Source: Colletes latitarsis (taxonomy: Eukaryota > Arthropoda > Insecta > Hymenoptera > Colletidae). Taken from it: a DNA stretch of 64,000 bases. The stretch is from assembly GCF_051014445.1 (NCBI RefSeq), contig NW_027488368.1:3224001-3288000 (forward strand). Reading direction: 5' to 3'. Made by a program: the position numbers and the translations under genes. Below the pieces are notes generated by a model. It was not told where the DNA came from and searched no databases. It worked only from the letters and a program-made list of their open reading frames with translations. Shown in pieces: positions 12,145 to 25,905 of this stretch; position 1 is the stretch's first letter; each line of letters begins with the position of its first letter.

Positions 12145-14640
12145 AAACCTGGTCTGGATAAATATTTTAGAGGTTAACGCATCTTAGGTCTGGGTTAGGT
12201 CTAAGATTTGCCCTCATCAGGCTCACAGTTTAGCGTTTTTCACATACTTGTTGAACAGATCCTGGGTTTTTTCTGGTTTGGATCACGAAGTAGTGTGGTA
12301 CCACACTGAAACAGTCCATTAAACCTGGTTTCGCTCAATATTTTAGAGGATAACGCATGTAAGGTCTAGGTTAGGTCTGGGATTTGCTCTCATCAGGCTC
12401 ATTCTTTCACATATTTCTCATACTTGATGGCTAGATCCTGGGTTTTTTCTGGTTTGGATCACGTAGTAGTGTGGTACCACACTGAAACAGTCGATTAAAC
12501 CTGGTTTCGATCAATATTTTAGAGGATAACGCAATTTAAGTCTGGGATTGGTCTGGGATTTGACCTCATCAGACTCATACTTTCGCGTTTTTCACATACT
12601 TGTTGAACAGATCCTGGGTTATTTTCTGGTTTGGATCACATAGTAATGTGGTACCACACTGAAACAGTAGATTAAACCAGGTTTCGATCAATATTTTTGA
12701 GGATAACGAATGTTAGGTCTAGGTTAGGCCTGGGATTTTCACTCATCGGACTCATACTTTCGCATTCTTCACATACTTGTTGAACGGATCCTGGTTTTTT
12801 TCTGGTTTGGATCACGTAGTAATGTGGGACCACACTGAAACAGTCAATTAAACCTGGTTTCGGTCAATATTTTAGAGGCTAACGCATGTTAGGTCTGGGT
12901 TAGGTCTAGGATGTGCCCTCATCAGGCTCATACTTTCGCATATTTCTCATACTTCATGGCTAGATCCTGGGCTTTTCCTGGATTGCATCACGTAGTAAAG
13001 TGGTACCACACTGAAACATTCAATGAAACCTGGTCTGGATAAATATTTTAGAGGTTAACGCATCTTAGGTCTGGATTAGGTCTACGATTTGCCCTCATCA
13101 GGCTCGCAGTTTAGCGTTTTTCACATACTTGTTGAACAGATCCTGGGTTTTTTCTCGTTTGGATCACGTAGTAATGTGGGACCACACTGAAACAGTCAAT
13201 TAAACCTGGTTTCGATCAATATATTACAGAATAATTCATGTTAGGTCTAGGTTAGGTCTGGGATTTGCTCTCATCTGGCTCATTCTTTCGCATGTTTCTC
13301 ATACTTCATGGCTAGATCCTGGGCTGTTTCTGGATTGGATCACGTAGTAAAGTGGTACCACACTGAAACATTCAATGAAACCTGGTCTGGATAAATATTT
13401 TAGAGGATACCGCATCTTAGGTCTCGGTTAGGTCTAAGATTTGCCCTCATCAGGCTCACAGTTTAGCGTTTTTCACATACTTGTTGAACAGATCCTCGGT
13501 TTTTTCTGGTTTGGATCACGATGTAGTGTGGTACCACATTGAAACAGTCCATTAAACCTGGTTTCGCTCAATATTTTAGAGGATAACGCATGTTAGGTCT
13601 AGGATAGGTCTGGGATTTGCTCTCATCAGGCTCATTCTTTCGCATATTTCTCATACTTGATGGCTAGTTCCTGGGCTTTTTCTGGATTGCATCACGTAGT
13701 AATGTAGTACCACACTGAAACAGTCAATGAAACCTGGTTTCCATCAATATTTTAGAGGACAACGCAAGTTAGGTCTAGGTAAGGCCTGAGATTTTCACTG
13801 ATCAGACTCATACTTTCGCACTCTTCACATACTTGTTGAACGGATCCTGGGTTTTTTCTGGTTTGGTTCTCGTAGTAATGTGGCACCACACTGAAACATT
13901 CAATTAAACCTGGTCTTGATAAATATTTTAGAGGATAACGCATGTTAGGTTTGGGTTAGGTCTAGGATTTGCCCTCATCAGGCTCATACTTTCGCGTTTT
14001 TCACATACTTGTTGAACAGATCCTGGGTTATTTTCTGGTTTGGATCACATAGTAATGTGGTACCACACTGAAACAGTTGATTAAACCAGGTTTCGATCAA
14101 TATTTTTGAGGATAACGCATGTTAGGTCTAGGTTAGGCCTGGGATTTTCACTCATCAGACTCATACTTTCGCATTCTTCACATACTTGTTGAACGGATCC
14201 TGGTTTTTTTCTGGTTTGGATCACGTAGTAATGTGGGACCACACTGAAACAGTCAATTAAACCAGGCTTCGATCAATATTTTAGAGAATAATTCATGTTA
14301 GGTCTAGGTTAGGTCTGGGATTTGCTCTCATCAGGCTCATTCTTTCGCATATTTCTCATACTTGATGGCTAGATCCTGGGCTTTTTCTAGATTGCATCAC
14401 GTAGTAATGAAGTACAACACTGAAACAGTCAATGAAACCTGGTTTCCATCAATATCTTAGAGGACAACGCAAGTTAGGTCTGGGATATGTCTGGGATTTG
14501 CCCTCATCAGGCTCATACTTTCGCGTTTTTCACATACTTGTTGAACAGATCCTGGGTTTTTTCTGGTTTGGATCACGTAGTAGTGTGGTACCACGCCGAA
14601 ACAGTCCATTAAACCTGGTTTGGATCAATATTTTAGAGGA
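12145..14640 (+). repeat. Nested ~4.9 kb duplication, second member
   Basis: This is the counterpart of 7215-9890, one monomer shorter. Near 13381 it passes directly from 'aatgaaacctggtctgg' to 'gaggataccgcatc', where the other member has a complete extra monomer between two 'cctggtctggataaat' boxes. Divergence between the members is clearly higher than between the 9.33 kb copies. Past about 14640 the two differ: 'gccgaaacag', and then 'taggcctggg' against 'taggtctggg...ctcgacag'. Confidence 0.82.
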
Positions 14641-15119
14641 TAACGCATGTTAGGTCTAGGTTAGGCCTGGGATTTTCACTCATCAGACTCATACTTTCGC
14701 ATTCTTCACATACTTGTTGAACGGATCCAGGGTTATTTCTGGTTTAGATCACGTAGTAATGTGGGACCACACTGAAACAGTCAATTAAACCTGGTTTCGA
14801 TCAATATTTTAGAGAATAATTCATGTTAGGTCCATGTTAGATCTGGGATTTGCTCTCATCAGGCTCATTCTTTCGCATATTTCTCATACGTTTGGAACAG
14901 ATCCTGGGTTTTTTCTGGTTTGGATCACGAAGTAATGTGGGACCAAACTGAAACAATCAATTAAACCTGGTCTTGATAAATATTTTAGAGGATAACGCAT
15001 GTTAGGTCTGGGTTAGGTCTAGGATTTGCCCCCATCAGGCTCATACTTTCGCATATTTCTCATACTTCATGGCTAGATCCTGTGCTATTTCTGGATTGGA
15101 TCCCGTAGTAAAGTGGTAC

Positions 15120-15300
15120 CACACTGAAACATTCAATGAAACCTGGTTTTGATCAATATTTTAGAAAATAATTCATGTTAGGTCTAGGTTAGGTCAGGGA
15201 TTTGCTCTCACCAGGCTCATTCTTTCGCATATTTCTCATACTGGATGGCTAGATCCTGGGCTTTTTCTGGATTGCATCACGTAGTAATGAAGTACAACAC
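15120..15300 (+). repeat. Fused monomer marking a one-monomer deletion
   Basis: Up to 'ctctca' at about 15205 this monomer matches the one ending near 24531 in copy 2 ('ggtcaggga'). From 'ccaggctc' and 'tactggatggc' onward it matches the next monomer of copy 2, starting at about 24707. The copy-to-copy shift changes here from 9326 to 9502, exactly 176. The simplest reading is an in-register deletion in copy 1 that fused two neighbouring monomers. Confidence 0.85.
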
Positions 15301-16216
15301 TGAAACAGTCAATTAAACCTGGTTTCCGTCAATATCTTAGAGGACAACGCATGTTAGGTCTAGGTTAGGCCTGGGATTTACCCTCATCAGGGTCATACTG
15401 TCGCAGTTTTACCATACTTGTTGATCGGATCCTGGGTTTTTTCTGGTTTGGTTCACGTAGTAATGTGGTACCACACTGTAACATTCAACTAAACCTGGTC
15501 TTGATAAATATTTTAGACGATAACGCATGTTAGGTTTGGGTTAGGTCTAGGATTTGCCCTCACCAGGCTCATACTTTCGCATATTTCTCATACTTCATGG
15601 CTAGATCCTGGGCTGTCTTTGGATTGTATCACGTAGTAATGTGGTACCACGCTGAAACAGTCGATTAAACCTGGTTTCGATCAATATTTTAGAGGATAAC
15701 GCATGTTAGGTCTAGGTTAGGCCTGGGATTTGCCCTCATCCGGCTCATACTTTCGCGTTGTTCACACACTTGTTGAACAGATCCTGGGTTTTTTCTGCTT
15801 TGGACCACGTAGTAGTGTGGTACCACGCTGAAACAGTCCATTAAACCTGGTTTGGATCAATATTTTAGAGGATAACGCATGTTAGGTCTAGGTTAGGTCT
15901 GGGATTTTCACTCATCAGACTCATACTATCGCATTCTTCACATACTTGTTGAACGGATCCTGGGTTTTTTCTGGTTTGGATCACGTAGTAATGTGGGACC
16001 ACACTGAAACAGTCAAGTAAACCTGTTTTCGATCAATATTTTAGAGAATAATTCATGTTAGGTCTAGGATAGGTCTGGGATTTGCTCTCATCAGGCTCAT
16101 TCTTTCGCATATTTCTCATACATGTTGAACAGATCCTGGGTTTTTTCGGGTTTGGATCACGTAGTAATGAAGTACAACACTGAAACAGTCCATTAAACCT
16201 GGTTTCCATCAATATC

Positions 16217-16402
16217 TTAGAGGACAACGCAAGTTAGGTCTGGGATAGGTCTGGGATTTGCCCTCATCAGGCTCATACTTTCGCATATTTCTTCATGGCT
16301 AGATCCTGGGCTATTTCTGGATTGGATCACGTAGTAATGTGGCACCACACTGAAACATTCAATTAAACCTGGTCTTGATAAACATTTTAGAGGATAACGC
16401 AT
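16217..16402 (+). repeat. Short monomer variant with 6 bp deletion (example)
   Basis: The usual 'tttctcatacttcatggc' reads 'tttcttcatggc' near 16288, a loss of six bases, so the monomer is about 170 bp. The same variant is found near 25.79, 27.02, 29.12, 37.23, 38.98, 41.27 and 43.02 kb. It therefore arose once and spread with the segmental duplications. It is a useful marker for tracing copies. Confidence 0.85.
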
Positions 16403-16432
16403 GTTAGGTCTGGGTTAGGTCTAGGATTTGCC

Positions 16433-19400
16433 CTCATCAGGCTCATACTTTCGCATATTTCTCATACTTCAAGGCTAGATCCTCGGCTGTTTCTGGATTG
16501 TATCACGTAGTAATGTGGTACCACGCTGAAACAGTCAATTAAACCTGGTCTGGATAAATATTTTAGAGGTTAACGCATCTTAGGTCTGGGTTAGGTCTAA
16601 GATTTGCCCTCATCAGGCTCACAGTTTAGCGTTTTTCACATACTTGTTGAACAGATCCTGGGTTTTTTCTGGTTTGGATCACGAAGTAGTGTGGTACCAC
16701 ACTGAAACAGTCCATTAAACCTGGTTTCGCTCAATATTTTAGAGGATAACGCATGTAAGGTCTAGGTTAGGTCTGGGATTTGCTCTCATCAGGCTCATTC
16801 TTTCGCATATTTCTCATACTTGATGGCTAGATCCTGGGTTTTTTCTGGTTTGGATCACGTAGTAGTGTGGTACCACACTGAAACAGTCGATTAAACCTGG
16901 TTTCGATCAATATTTTGGAGGATAACGCAATTTAAGTCTGGGATTGGTCTGGGATTTGACCTCATCAGACTCATACTTTCGCGTTTTTCACATACTTGTT
17001 GAACAGATCCTGGGTTATTTTCTGGTTTGGATCACATAGTAATGTGGTACCACACTGAAACAGTAGATTAAACCAGGTTTCGATCAATATTTTTGAGGAT
17101 AACGCATGTTAGGTCTAGGTTAGGCCTGGGATTTTCACTCATCGGACTCATACTTTCGCATTCTTCACATACTTGTTGAACGGATCCTGGTTTTTTTCTG
17201 GTTTGGATCACGTAGTAATGTGGGACCACACTGAAACAGTCAATTAAACCTGGTTTCGGTCAATATTTTAGAGGCTAACGCATGTTAGGTCTGGGTTAGG
17301 TCTAGGATGTGCCCTCATCAGGCTCATACTTTCGCATATTTCTCATACTTCATGGCTAGATCCTGGGCTTTTCCTGGATTGCATCACGTAGTAAAGTGGT
17401 ACCACACTGAAACATTCAATGAAACCTGGTCTGGATAAATATTTTAGAGGTTAACGCATCTTAGGTCTGGATTAGGTCTACGATTTGCCCACATCAGGCT
17501 CGCAGTTTAGCGTTTTTCACATACTTGTTGAACAGATCCTGGGTTTTTTCTCGTTTGGATCACGTAGTAATGTGGGACCACACTGAAACAGTCAATTAAA
17601 CCTGGTTTCGATCAATATATTACAGAATAATTCATGTTAGGTCTAGGTTAGGTCTGGCATTTGCTCTCATCTGGCTCATTCTTTCGCATGTTTCTCATAC
17701 TTCATGGCTAGATCCTGGGCTGTTTCTGGATTGGATCACGTAGTAAAGTGGTACCACACTGTAACATTCAATGAAACCTGGTCTGGATAAATATTTTAGA
17801 GGATAACGCATGTTAGGTCTGGGTTAGGTCTAGGATTTGCCCTCATCAGGCTCATACTTTCGCATATTTCTCATACTTCAAGGCTAGATCCTCGGCTGTT
17901 TCTGGATTGTATCACGTAGTAATGTGGTACCACGCTGAAACAGTCAATTAAACCTGGTCTGGATAAATATTTTAGAGGATACCGCATCTTAGGTCTCGGT
18001 TAGGTCTAAGATTTGCCCTCATCAGGCTCACAGTTTAGCGTTTTTCACATACTTGTTGAACAGATCCTCGGTTTTTTCTGGTTTGGATCACGATGTAGTG
18101 TGGTTCCACATTGAAACAGTCCATTAAACCTGGTTTCGCTCAATATTTTAGAGGATAACGCATGTTAGGTCTAGGTTAGGTCTGGGATTTGCTCTCATCA
18201 GGCTCATTCTTTCGCATATTTCTCATACTTGATGGCTAGATCCTGGGCTTTTTCTGGATTGCATCACGTAGTAATGTAGTACCACACTGAAACAGTCAAT
18301 GAAACCTGGTTTCCATCAATATTTTAGAGGACAACGCAAGTTAGGTCTAGGTAAGGCCTGAGATTTTCACTGATCAGACTCATACTTTCGCACTCTTCAC
18401 ATACTTGTTGAACGGATCCTGGGTTTTTTCTGGTTTGGTTCTCGTAGTAATGTGGCACCACACTGAAACATTCAATTAAACCTGGTCTTGATAAATATTT
18501 TAGAGGATAACGCATGTTAGGTTTGGGTTAGGTCTAGGATTTGCCCTCATCAGGCTCATACTTTCGCGTTTTTCACATACTTGTTGAACAGATCCTGGGT
18601 TATTTTCTGGTTTGGATCACATAGTAATGTGGTACCACACTGAAACAGTTGATTAAACCAGGTTTCGATCAATATTTTTGAGGATAACGCATGTTAGGTC
18701 TAGGTTAGGCCTGGGATTTTCACTCATCAGACTCATACTTTCGCATTCTTCACATACTTGTTGAACGGATCCTGGTTTTTTTCTGGTTTGGATCACGTAG
18801 TAATGTGGGACCACACTGAAACAGTCAATTAAACCAGGCTTCGATCAATATTTTAGAGAATAATTCATGTTAGGACTAGGTTAGGTCTGGGATTTGCTCT
18901 CATCAGGCTCATTCTTTCGCATATTTCTCATACTTGATGGCTAGATCCTGGGCTTTTTCTAGATTGCATCACGTAGTAATGAAGTACAACACTGAAACAG
19001 TCAATGAAACCTGGTTTCCATCAATATCTTAGAGGACAACGCAAGTTAGGTCTGGGATATGTCTGGGATTTGCCCTCATCAGGCTCATACTTTCGCGTTT
19101 TTCACACACTTGTTGAACAGATCCTGGGTTTTTTCTGGTTTGGATCACGTAGTAGTGTGGTACCACGCTGAAACAGTCCATTAAACCTGGTTTGGATCAA
19201 TATTTTAGAGGATAACGCATGTTAGGTCTAGGTTAGGTCTGGGATTTTCACTCGACAGACTCATACTATCGCATTCTTCACATACTTGTTGAACGGATCC
19301 TGGGTTTTTTCTGGTTTGGATCACGTAGTAATGTGGGACCACACTGAAACTGTCAATTAAACCTGGTATCCATCAATATCTTAGGGGACAACGCAAGTTA

Positions 19401-22400
19401 GGTCTGGGATATGTCTGGGATTTGCCCTCATCAGGCTCATACTTTCGCGTTTTTCACACACTTGTTGAACAGATCCTGGGCTATTTCTGGATTGGATCAC
19501 GTAGTAAAGTGGTACCACACTGAAACATTCAATGAAACCTGGTCTGGATAAATATTTTAGAGGATAACGCATCTTAGGTCTGGGTTAGGTCTAAGATTTG
19601 CCCTCATCAGGCTCACAGTTTAGCGTTTTTCACATACTTGTTGAACAGATCCTGGGTTTTTTCTGGTTTGGATCACGAAGTAGTGTGGTACCACACTGAA
19701 ACAGTCCATTAACCCTGGTTTCGCTCAATATTTTAGAGGATAACGCATGTAAGGTCTAGGTTAGGTCTGGGATTTGCTCTCATCAGGCTCATTCTTTCAC
19801 ATATTTCTCATACTTGATGGCTAGATCCTGGGCGTTTTCTGGATTGCATCACGTAGTAAAGTAGTACCACACTGAAACAGTCAATGAAACCTGATTTCCA
19901 TTAATATTTTACAGGACAACGCAAGTTAGGTCTAGGTAAAGTCTGAGATTTTCACTGATCAGACTCATACTTTCGCATTCTTCACATACTTGTTGAACGG
20001 ATCCTGGGTTTTTTCTGGTTTTGATCACGTAGTAATGAGGTACCACAATGAAACATTCAATTAAACCTAGTCATGATAAAAATTTTACAGAATAACGCAT
20101 GTTAGGTCTGGGTTAGGTCTAGGATTTGCCCTCATCAGGCTCATACTTTCGCATATTTCTCATACTTCATGGCTAGATCCTGGGCTATTTCTGGATTGGA
20201 TCACGTAGTAATGTGGTACCACACTGAAACAGTCAATTAAACCTGGTTTTGACCAATATTTTAGAGAATAATTCATGTTAGGTCTAGGTTAGGTCAGGGC
20301 TTTGCTCTCATCAGGCTCATTCTTTCACATATTTCTCATACTTGATGGCTGGATCCTGGGCTTTTTCTGGATTGCATCACGTAGTAATGAAGTACAACAC
20401 TGAAACAGTCAATTAAACCTGGCTTTCATCAATATTTTAGAGGACAACGCATGTTAGGTCTAGGTTAGGCCTGGGATTTGCCCTCATCAGGGTCATACTG
20501 TCGCAGTTTTAACATACTTGTTGAACGGATCCTGGGTTTTTTCTGGTTTGGTTCACGTAGTTATGTGGTACCACACTGAAGCATTCAATTAAACCTGGTC
20601 TTGATAAATATTTTAGAGGATAACGCATGTTAGGTCTAGGTTAGGTCTGGGATTTGCTCTCATCAGGCTCATTCTTTCGCATATTTCTCATACTTGATGG
20701 CTAGATCCTGGGCTTTTTCTGGATTGCATCACGTAGTAATGTAGTACCACACTGAAACAGTCAATGAAACCTGGTTTCCATCAATATTTTAGAGGACAAC
20801 GCAAGTTAGGTCTAGGTGAGGCCTGAGATTTTCACTGATCAAACTCATACTTTCGCATTTTTCACATACTTGTTGAACGGATCCTGGGTTTTTTCTGGTT
20901 TTGATCACGTAGTAATGTGGTACCACACTGAAACATTCAATTAAACCTGGTCTTGATAAATATTTTAGAGAATAACGCATGTTAGGTCTGGGTTAGGTCT
21001 AGGATTTGTCCTCATCAGGCTCATACTTTCGCATATTTCTCATACTTCATGGCTAGATCCTGGGCTATTTCTGGATTGGATCACGTAGTAATGTGGTACC
21101 ACGCTGAAACAGTCGATTAAACCTGGTTTCGATCAATATTTTAGAGGATAACGCATGTTAGGTCTAGGTTAGGCCTGGGATTTTCCCTCATCAGACTCAT
21201 ACTTTCGCATTCTTCACATACTTGTTGAACGGATCCTGGGTTTTTTCTGGTTTGGATCACGTAGTATTGTGGGACCACACTGAAACATTCAATTAAACCT
21301 GGTCTTGATAAATATTTTAGAGAATAACGCATGTTAGGTCTGGGTTAGGTCTAGGATTTGTCCTCATCAGGCTCATTCTTTCGCATATTTCTCATACTTG
21401 ATGGCTAGATCCTGGGTTTTTTCTGGTTTGGATCACGTAGTAAAGTGGTACCACACTGAAACATTCAATGAAACCTGGTCTGGATAAATATTTTAGAGGT
21501 TAACGCATCTTAGGTCTGGGTTAGGTCTAAGATTTGCCCTCATCAGGCTCACAGTTTAGCGTTTTTCACATACTTGTTGAACAGATCCTGGGTTTTTTCT
21601 GGTTTGGATCACGAAGTAGTGTGGTACCACACTGAAACAGTCCATTAAACCTGGTTTCGCTCAATATTTTAGAGGATAACGCATGTAAGGTCTAGGTTAG
21701 GTCTGGGATTTGCTCTCATCAGGCTCATTCTTTCACATATTTCTCATACTTGATGGCTAGATCCTGGGTTTTTTCTGGTTTGGATCACGTAGTAGTGTGG
21801 TACCACACTGAAACAGTCGATTAAACCTGGTTTCGATCAATATTTTAGAGGATAACGCAATTTAAGTCTGGGATTGGTCTGGGATTTGACCTCATCAGAC
21901 TCATACTTTCGCGTTTTTCACATACTTGTTGAACAGATCCTGGGTTATTTTCTGGTTTGGATCACATAGTAATGTGGTACCACACTGAAACAGTAGATTA
22001 AACCAGGTTTCGATCAATATTTTTGAGGATAACGAATGTTAGGTCTAGGTTAGGCCTGGGATTTTCACTCATCGGACTCATACTTTCGCATTCTTCACAT
22101 ACTTGTTGAACGGATCCTGGTTTTTTTCTGGTTTGGATCACGTAGTAATGTGGGACCACACTGAAACAGTCAATTAAACCTGGTTTCGGTCAATATTTTA
22201 GAGGCTAACGCATGTTAGGTCTGGGTTAGGTCTAGGATGTGCCCTCATCAGGCTCATACTTTCGCATATTTCTCATACTTCATGGCTAGATCCTGGGCTT
22301 TTCCTGGATTGCATCACGTAGTAAAGTGGTACCACACTGAAACATTCAATGAAACCTGGTCTGGATAAATATTTTAGAGGTTAACGCATCTTAGGTCTGG

Positions 22401-25400
22401 ATTAGGTCTACGATTTGCCCTCATCAGGCTCGCAGTTTAGCGTTTTTCACATACTTGTTGAACAGATCCTGGGTTTTTTCTCGTTTGGATCACGTAGTAA
22501 TGTGGGACCACACTGAAACAGTCAATTAAACCTGGTTTCGATCAATATATTACAGAATAATTCATGTTAGGTCTAGGTTAGGTCTGGGATTTGCTCTCAT
22601 CTGGCTCATTCTTTCGCATGTTTCTCATACTTCATGGCTAGATCCTGGGCTGTTTCTGGATTGGATCACGTAGTAAAGTGGTACCACACTGAAACATTCA
22701 ATGAAACCTGGTCTGGATAAATATTTTAGAGGATACCGCATCTTAGGTCTCGGTTAGGTCTAAGATTTGCCCTCATCAGGCTCACAGTTTAGCGTTTTTC
22801 ACATACTTGTTGAACAGATCCTCGGTTTTTTCTGGTTTGGATCACGATGTAGTGTGGTACCACATTGAAACAGTCCATTAAACCTGGTTTCGCTCAATAT
22901 TTTAGAGGATAACGCATGTTAGGTCTAGGATAGGTCTGGGATTTGCTCTCATCAGGCTCATTCTTTCGCATATTTCTCATACTTGATGGCTAGTTCCTGG
23001 GCTTTTTCTGGATTGCATCACGTAGTAATGTAGTACCACACTGAAACAGTCAATGAAACCTGGTTTCCATCAATATTTTAGAGGACAACGCAAGTTAGGT
23101 CTAGGTAAGGCCTGAGATTTTCACTGATCAGACTCATACTTTCGCACTCTTCACATACTTGTTGAACGGATCCTGGGTTTTTTCTGGTTTGGTTCTCGTA
23201 GTAATGTGGCACCACACTGAAACATTCAATTAAACCTGGTCTTGATAAATATTTTAGAGGATAACGCATGTTAGGTTTGGGTTAGGTCTAGGATTTGCCC
23301 TCATCAGGCTCATACTTTCGCGTTTTTCACATACTTGTTGAACAGATCCTGGGTTATTTTCTGGTTTGGATCACATAGTAATGTGGTACCACACTGATAC
23401 AGTTGATTAAACCAGGTTTCGATCAATATTTTTGAGGATAACGCATGTTAGGTCTAGGTTAGGCCTGGGATTTTCACTCATCAGACTCATACTTTCGCAT
23501 TCTTCACATACTTGTTGAACGGATCCTGGTTTTTTTCTGGTTTGGATCACGTAGTAATGTGGGACCACACTGAAACAGTCAATTAAACCAGGCTTCGATC
23601 AATATTTTAGAGAATAATTCATGTTAGGTCTAGGTTAGGTCTGGGATTTGCTCTCATCAGGCTCATTCTTTCGCATATTTCTCATACTTGATGGCTAGAT
23701 CCTGGGCTTTTTCTAGATTGCATCACGTAGTAATGAAGTACAACACTGAAACAGTCAATGAAACCTGGTTTCCATCAATATCTTAGAGGACAACGCAAGT
23801 TAGGTCTGGGATATGTCTGGGATTTGCCCTCATCAGGCTCATACTTTCGCGTTTTTCACATACTTGTTGAACAGATCCTGGGTTTTTTCTGGTTTGGATC
23901 ACGTAGTAGTGTGGTACCACGCCGAAACAGTCCATTAAACCTGGTTTGGATCAATATTTTAGAGGATAACGCATGTTAGGTCTAGGTTAGGCCTGGGATT
24001 TTCACTCATCAGACTCATACTTTCGCATTCTTCACATACTTGTTGAACGGATCCAGGGTTATTTCTGGTTTAGATCACGTAGTAATGTGGGACCACACTG
24101 AAACAGTCAATCAAACCTGGTTTCGATCAATATTTTAGAGAATAATTCATGTTAGGTCCATGTTAGATCTGGGATTTGCTCTCATCAGGCTCATTCTTTC
24201 GCATATTTCTCATACGTTTGGAACAGATCCTGGGTTTTTTCTGGTTTGGATCACGAAGTAATGTGGGACCAAACTGAAACAATCAATTAAACCTGGTCTT
24301 GATAAATATTTTAGAGGATAACGCATGTTAGGTCTGGGTTAGGTCTAGGATTTGCCCCCATCAGGCTCATACTTTCGCATATTTCTCATACTTCATGGCT
24401 AGATCCTGTGCTATTTCTGGATTGGATCCCGTAGTAAAGTGGTACCACACTGAAACATTCAATGAAACCTGGTTTTGATCAATATTTTAGAAAATAATTC
24501 ATGTTAGGTCTAGGTTAGGTCAGGGATTTGCTCTCATCAGGCTCATTCTTTCGCATATTTCTCATACTTGATGGCTAGATCCTGGGCTTTTTCTGGATTG
24601 CATCACGTAGTAATGAAGTACAACACTGAAACAGTCAATTAAACCTGGTTTCGATCAATATTTTAGAGAATAATTCATGTTAGGTCTAGGTTAGGTCTGG
24701 GATTTGCTCTCACCAGGCTCATTCTTTCGCATATTTCTCATACTGGATGGCTAGATCCTGGGCTTTTTCTGGATTGCATCACGTAGTAATGAAGTACAAC
24801 ACTGAAACAGTCAATTAAACCTGGTTTCCGTCAATATCTTAGAGGACAACGCATGTTAGGTCTAGGTTAGGCCTGGGATTTACCCTCATCAGGGTCATAC
24901 TGTCGCAGTTTTACCATACTTGTTGATCGGATCCTGGGTTTTTTCTGGTTTGGTTCACGTAGTAATGTGGTACCACACTGTAACATTCAACTAAACCTGG
25001 TCTTGATAAATATTTTAGACGATAACGCATGTTAGGTTTGGGTTAGGTCTAGGATTTGCCCTCACCAGGCTCATACTTTCGCATATTTCTCATACTTCAT
25101 GGCTAGATCCTGGGCTGTCTTTGGATTGTATCACGTAGTAATGTGGTACCACGCTGAAACAGTCGATTAAACCTGGTTTCGATCAATATTTTAGAGGATA
25201 ACGCATGTTAGGTCTAGGTTAGGCCTGGGATTTGCCCTCATCAGGCTCATACTTTCGCGTTGTTCACACACTTGTTGAACAGATCCTGGGTTTTTTCTGC
25301 TTTGGACCACGTAGTAGTGTGGTACCACGCTGAAACAGTCCATTAAACCTGGTTTGGATCAATATTTTAGAGGATAACGCATGTTAGGTCTAGGTTAGGT

Positions 25401-25905
25401 CTGGGATTTTCACTCATCAGACTCATACTATCGCATTCTTCACATACTTGTTGAACGGATCCTGGGTTTTTTCTGGTTTGGATCACGTAGTAATGTGGGA
25501 CCACACTGAAACAGTCAAGTAAACCTGTTTTCGATCAATATTTTAGAGAATAATTCATGTTAGGTCTAGGATAGGTCTGGGATTTGCTCTCATCAGGCTC
25601 ATTCTTTCGCATATTTCTCATACATGTTGAACAGATCCTGGGTTTTTTCGGGTTTGGATCACGTAGTAATGAAGTACAACACTGAAACAGTCCATTAAAC
25701 CTGGTTTCCATCAATATCTTAGAGGACAACGCAAGTTAGGTCTGGGATAGGTCTGGGATTTGCCCTCATCAGGCTCATACTTTCGCATATTTCTTCATGG
25801 CTAGATCCTGGGCTATTTCTGGATTGGATCACGTAGTAATGTGGCACCACACTGAAACATTCAATTAAACCTGGTCTTGATAAATATTTTAGAGGATAAC
25901 GCATG
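16433..25905 (+). repeat. 9.33 kb segmental duplication, copy 2 (54 monomers)
   Basis: This is the second copy of the 7.1-16.4 kb segment, directly abutting it. It includes one additional monomer around 24531-24706. The match to copy 1 ends between 25884 and 25910, where copy 1 reads 'gttaggtctgggttagg' and copy 2 reads 'gttaggtttgggttagg'. Below that point the sequence follows a different module. Copy-specific substitutions include 'gatacag' (near 23395) and 'caatcaaacc' (near 24108). Confidence 0.93.

Larger units (their letters stand above)
7107..16432 (+). repeat. 9.33 kb segmental duplication, copy 1 (53 monomers)
   Basis: This segment aligns with the next one at a shift of exactly 9326 from about 7107 to 15204, and at 9502 from 15205 to about 16383. 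The left edge is visible: upstream of 7107 the sequence ('gtaaggtctatg...') no longer matches its counterpart before 16433 ('gttaggtctgggttagg'). Only scattered substitutions separate the copies in the stretches I compared, for example near 7980, 8047, 8287 and 15741. This copy has one monomer fewer than copy 2, because of a fused monomer at 15.2 kb. Confidence 0.93.

Noticed and set aside
14432..14653. Plus-strand open frame of 73 codons, repeated at 23758
   Set aside because: It spans 1.25 satellite monomers. The second copy exists only because of the 9.33 kb duplication. No start context or protein family is recognisable.
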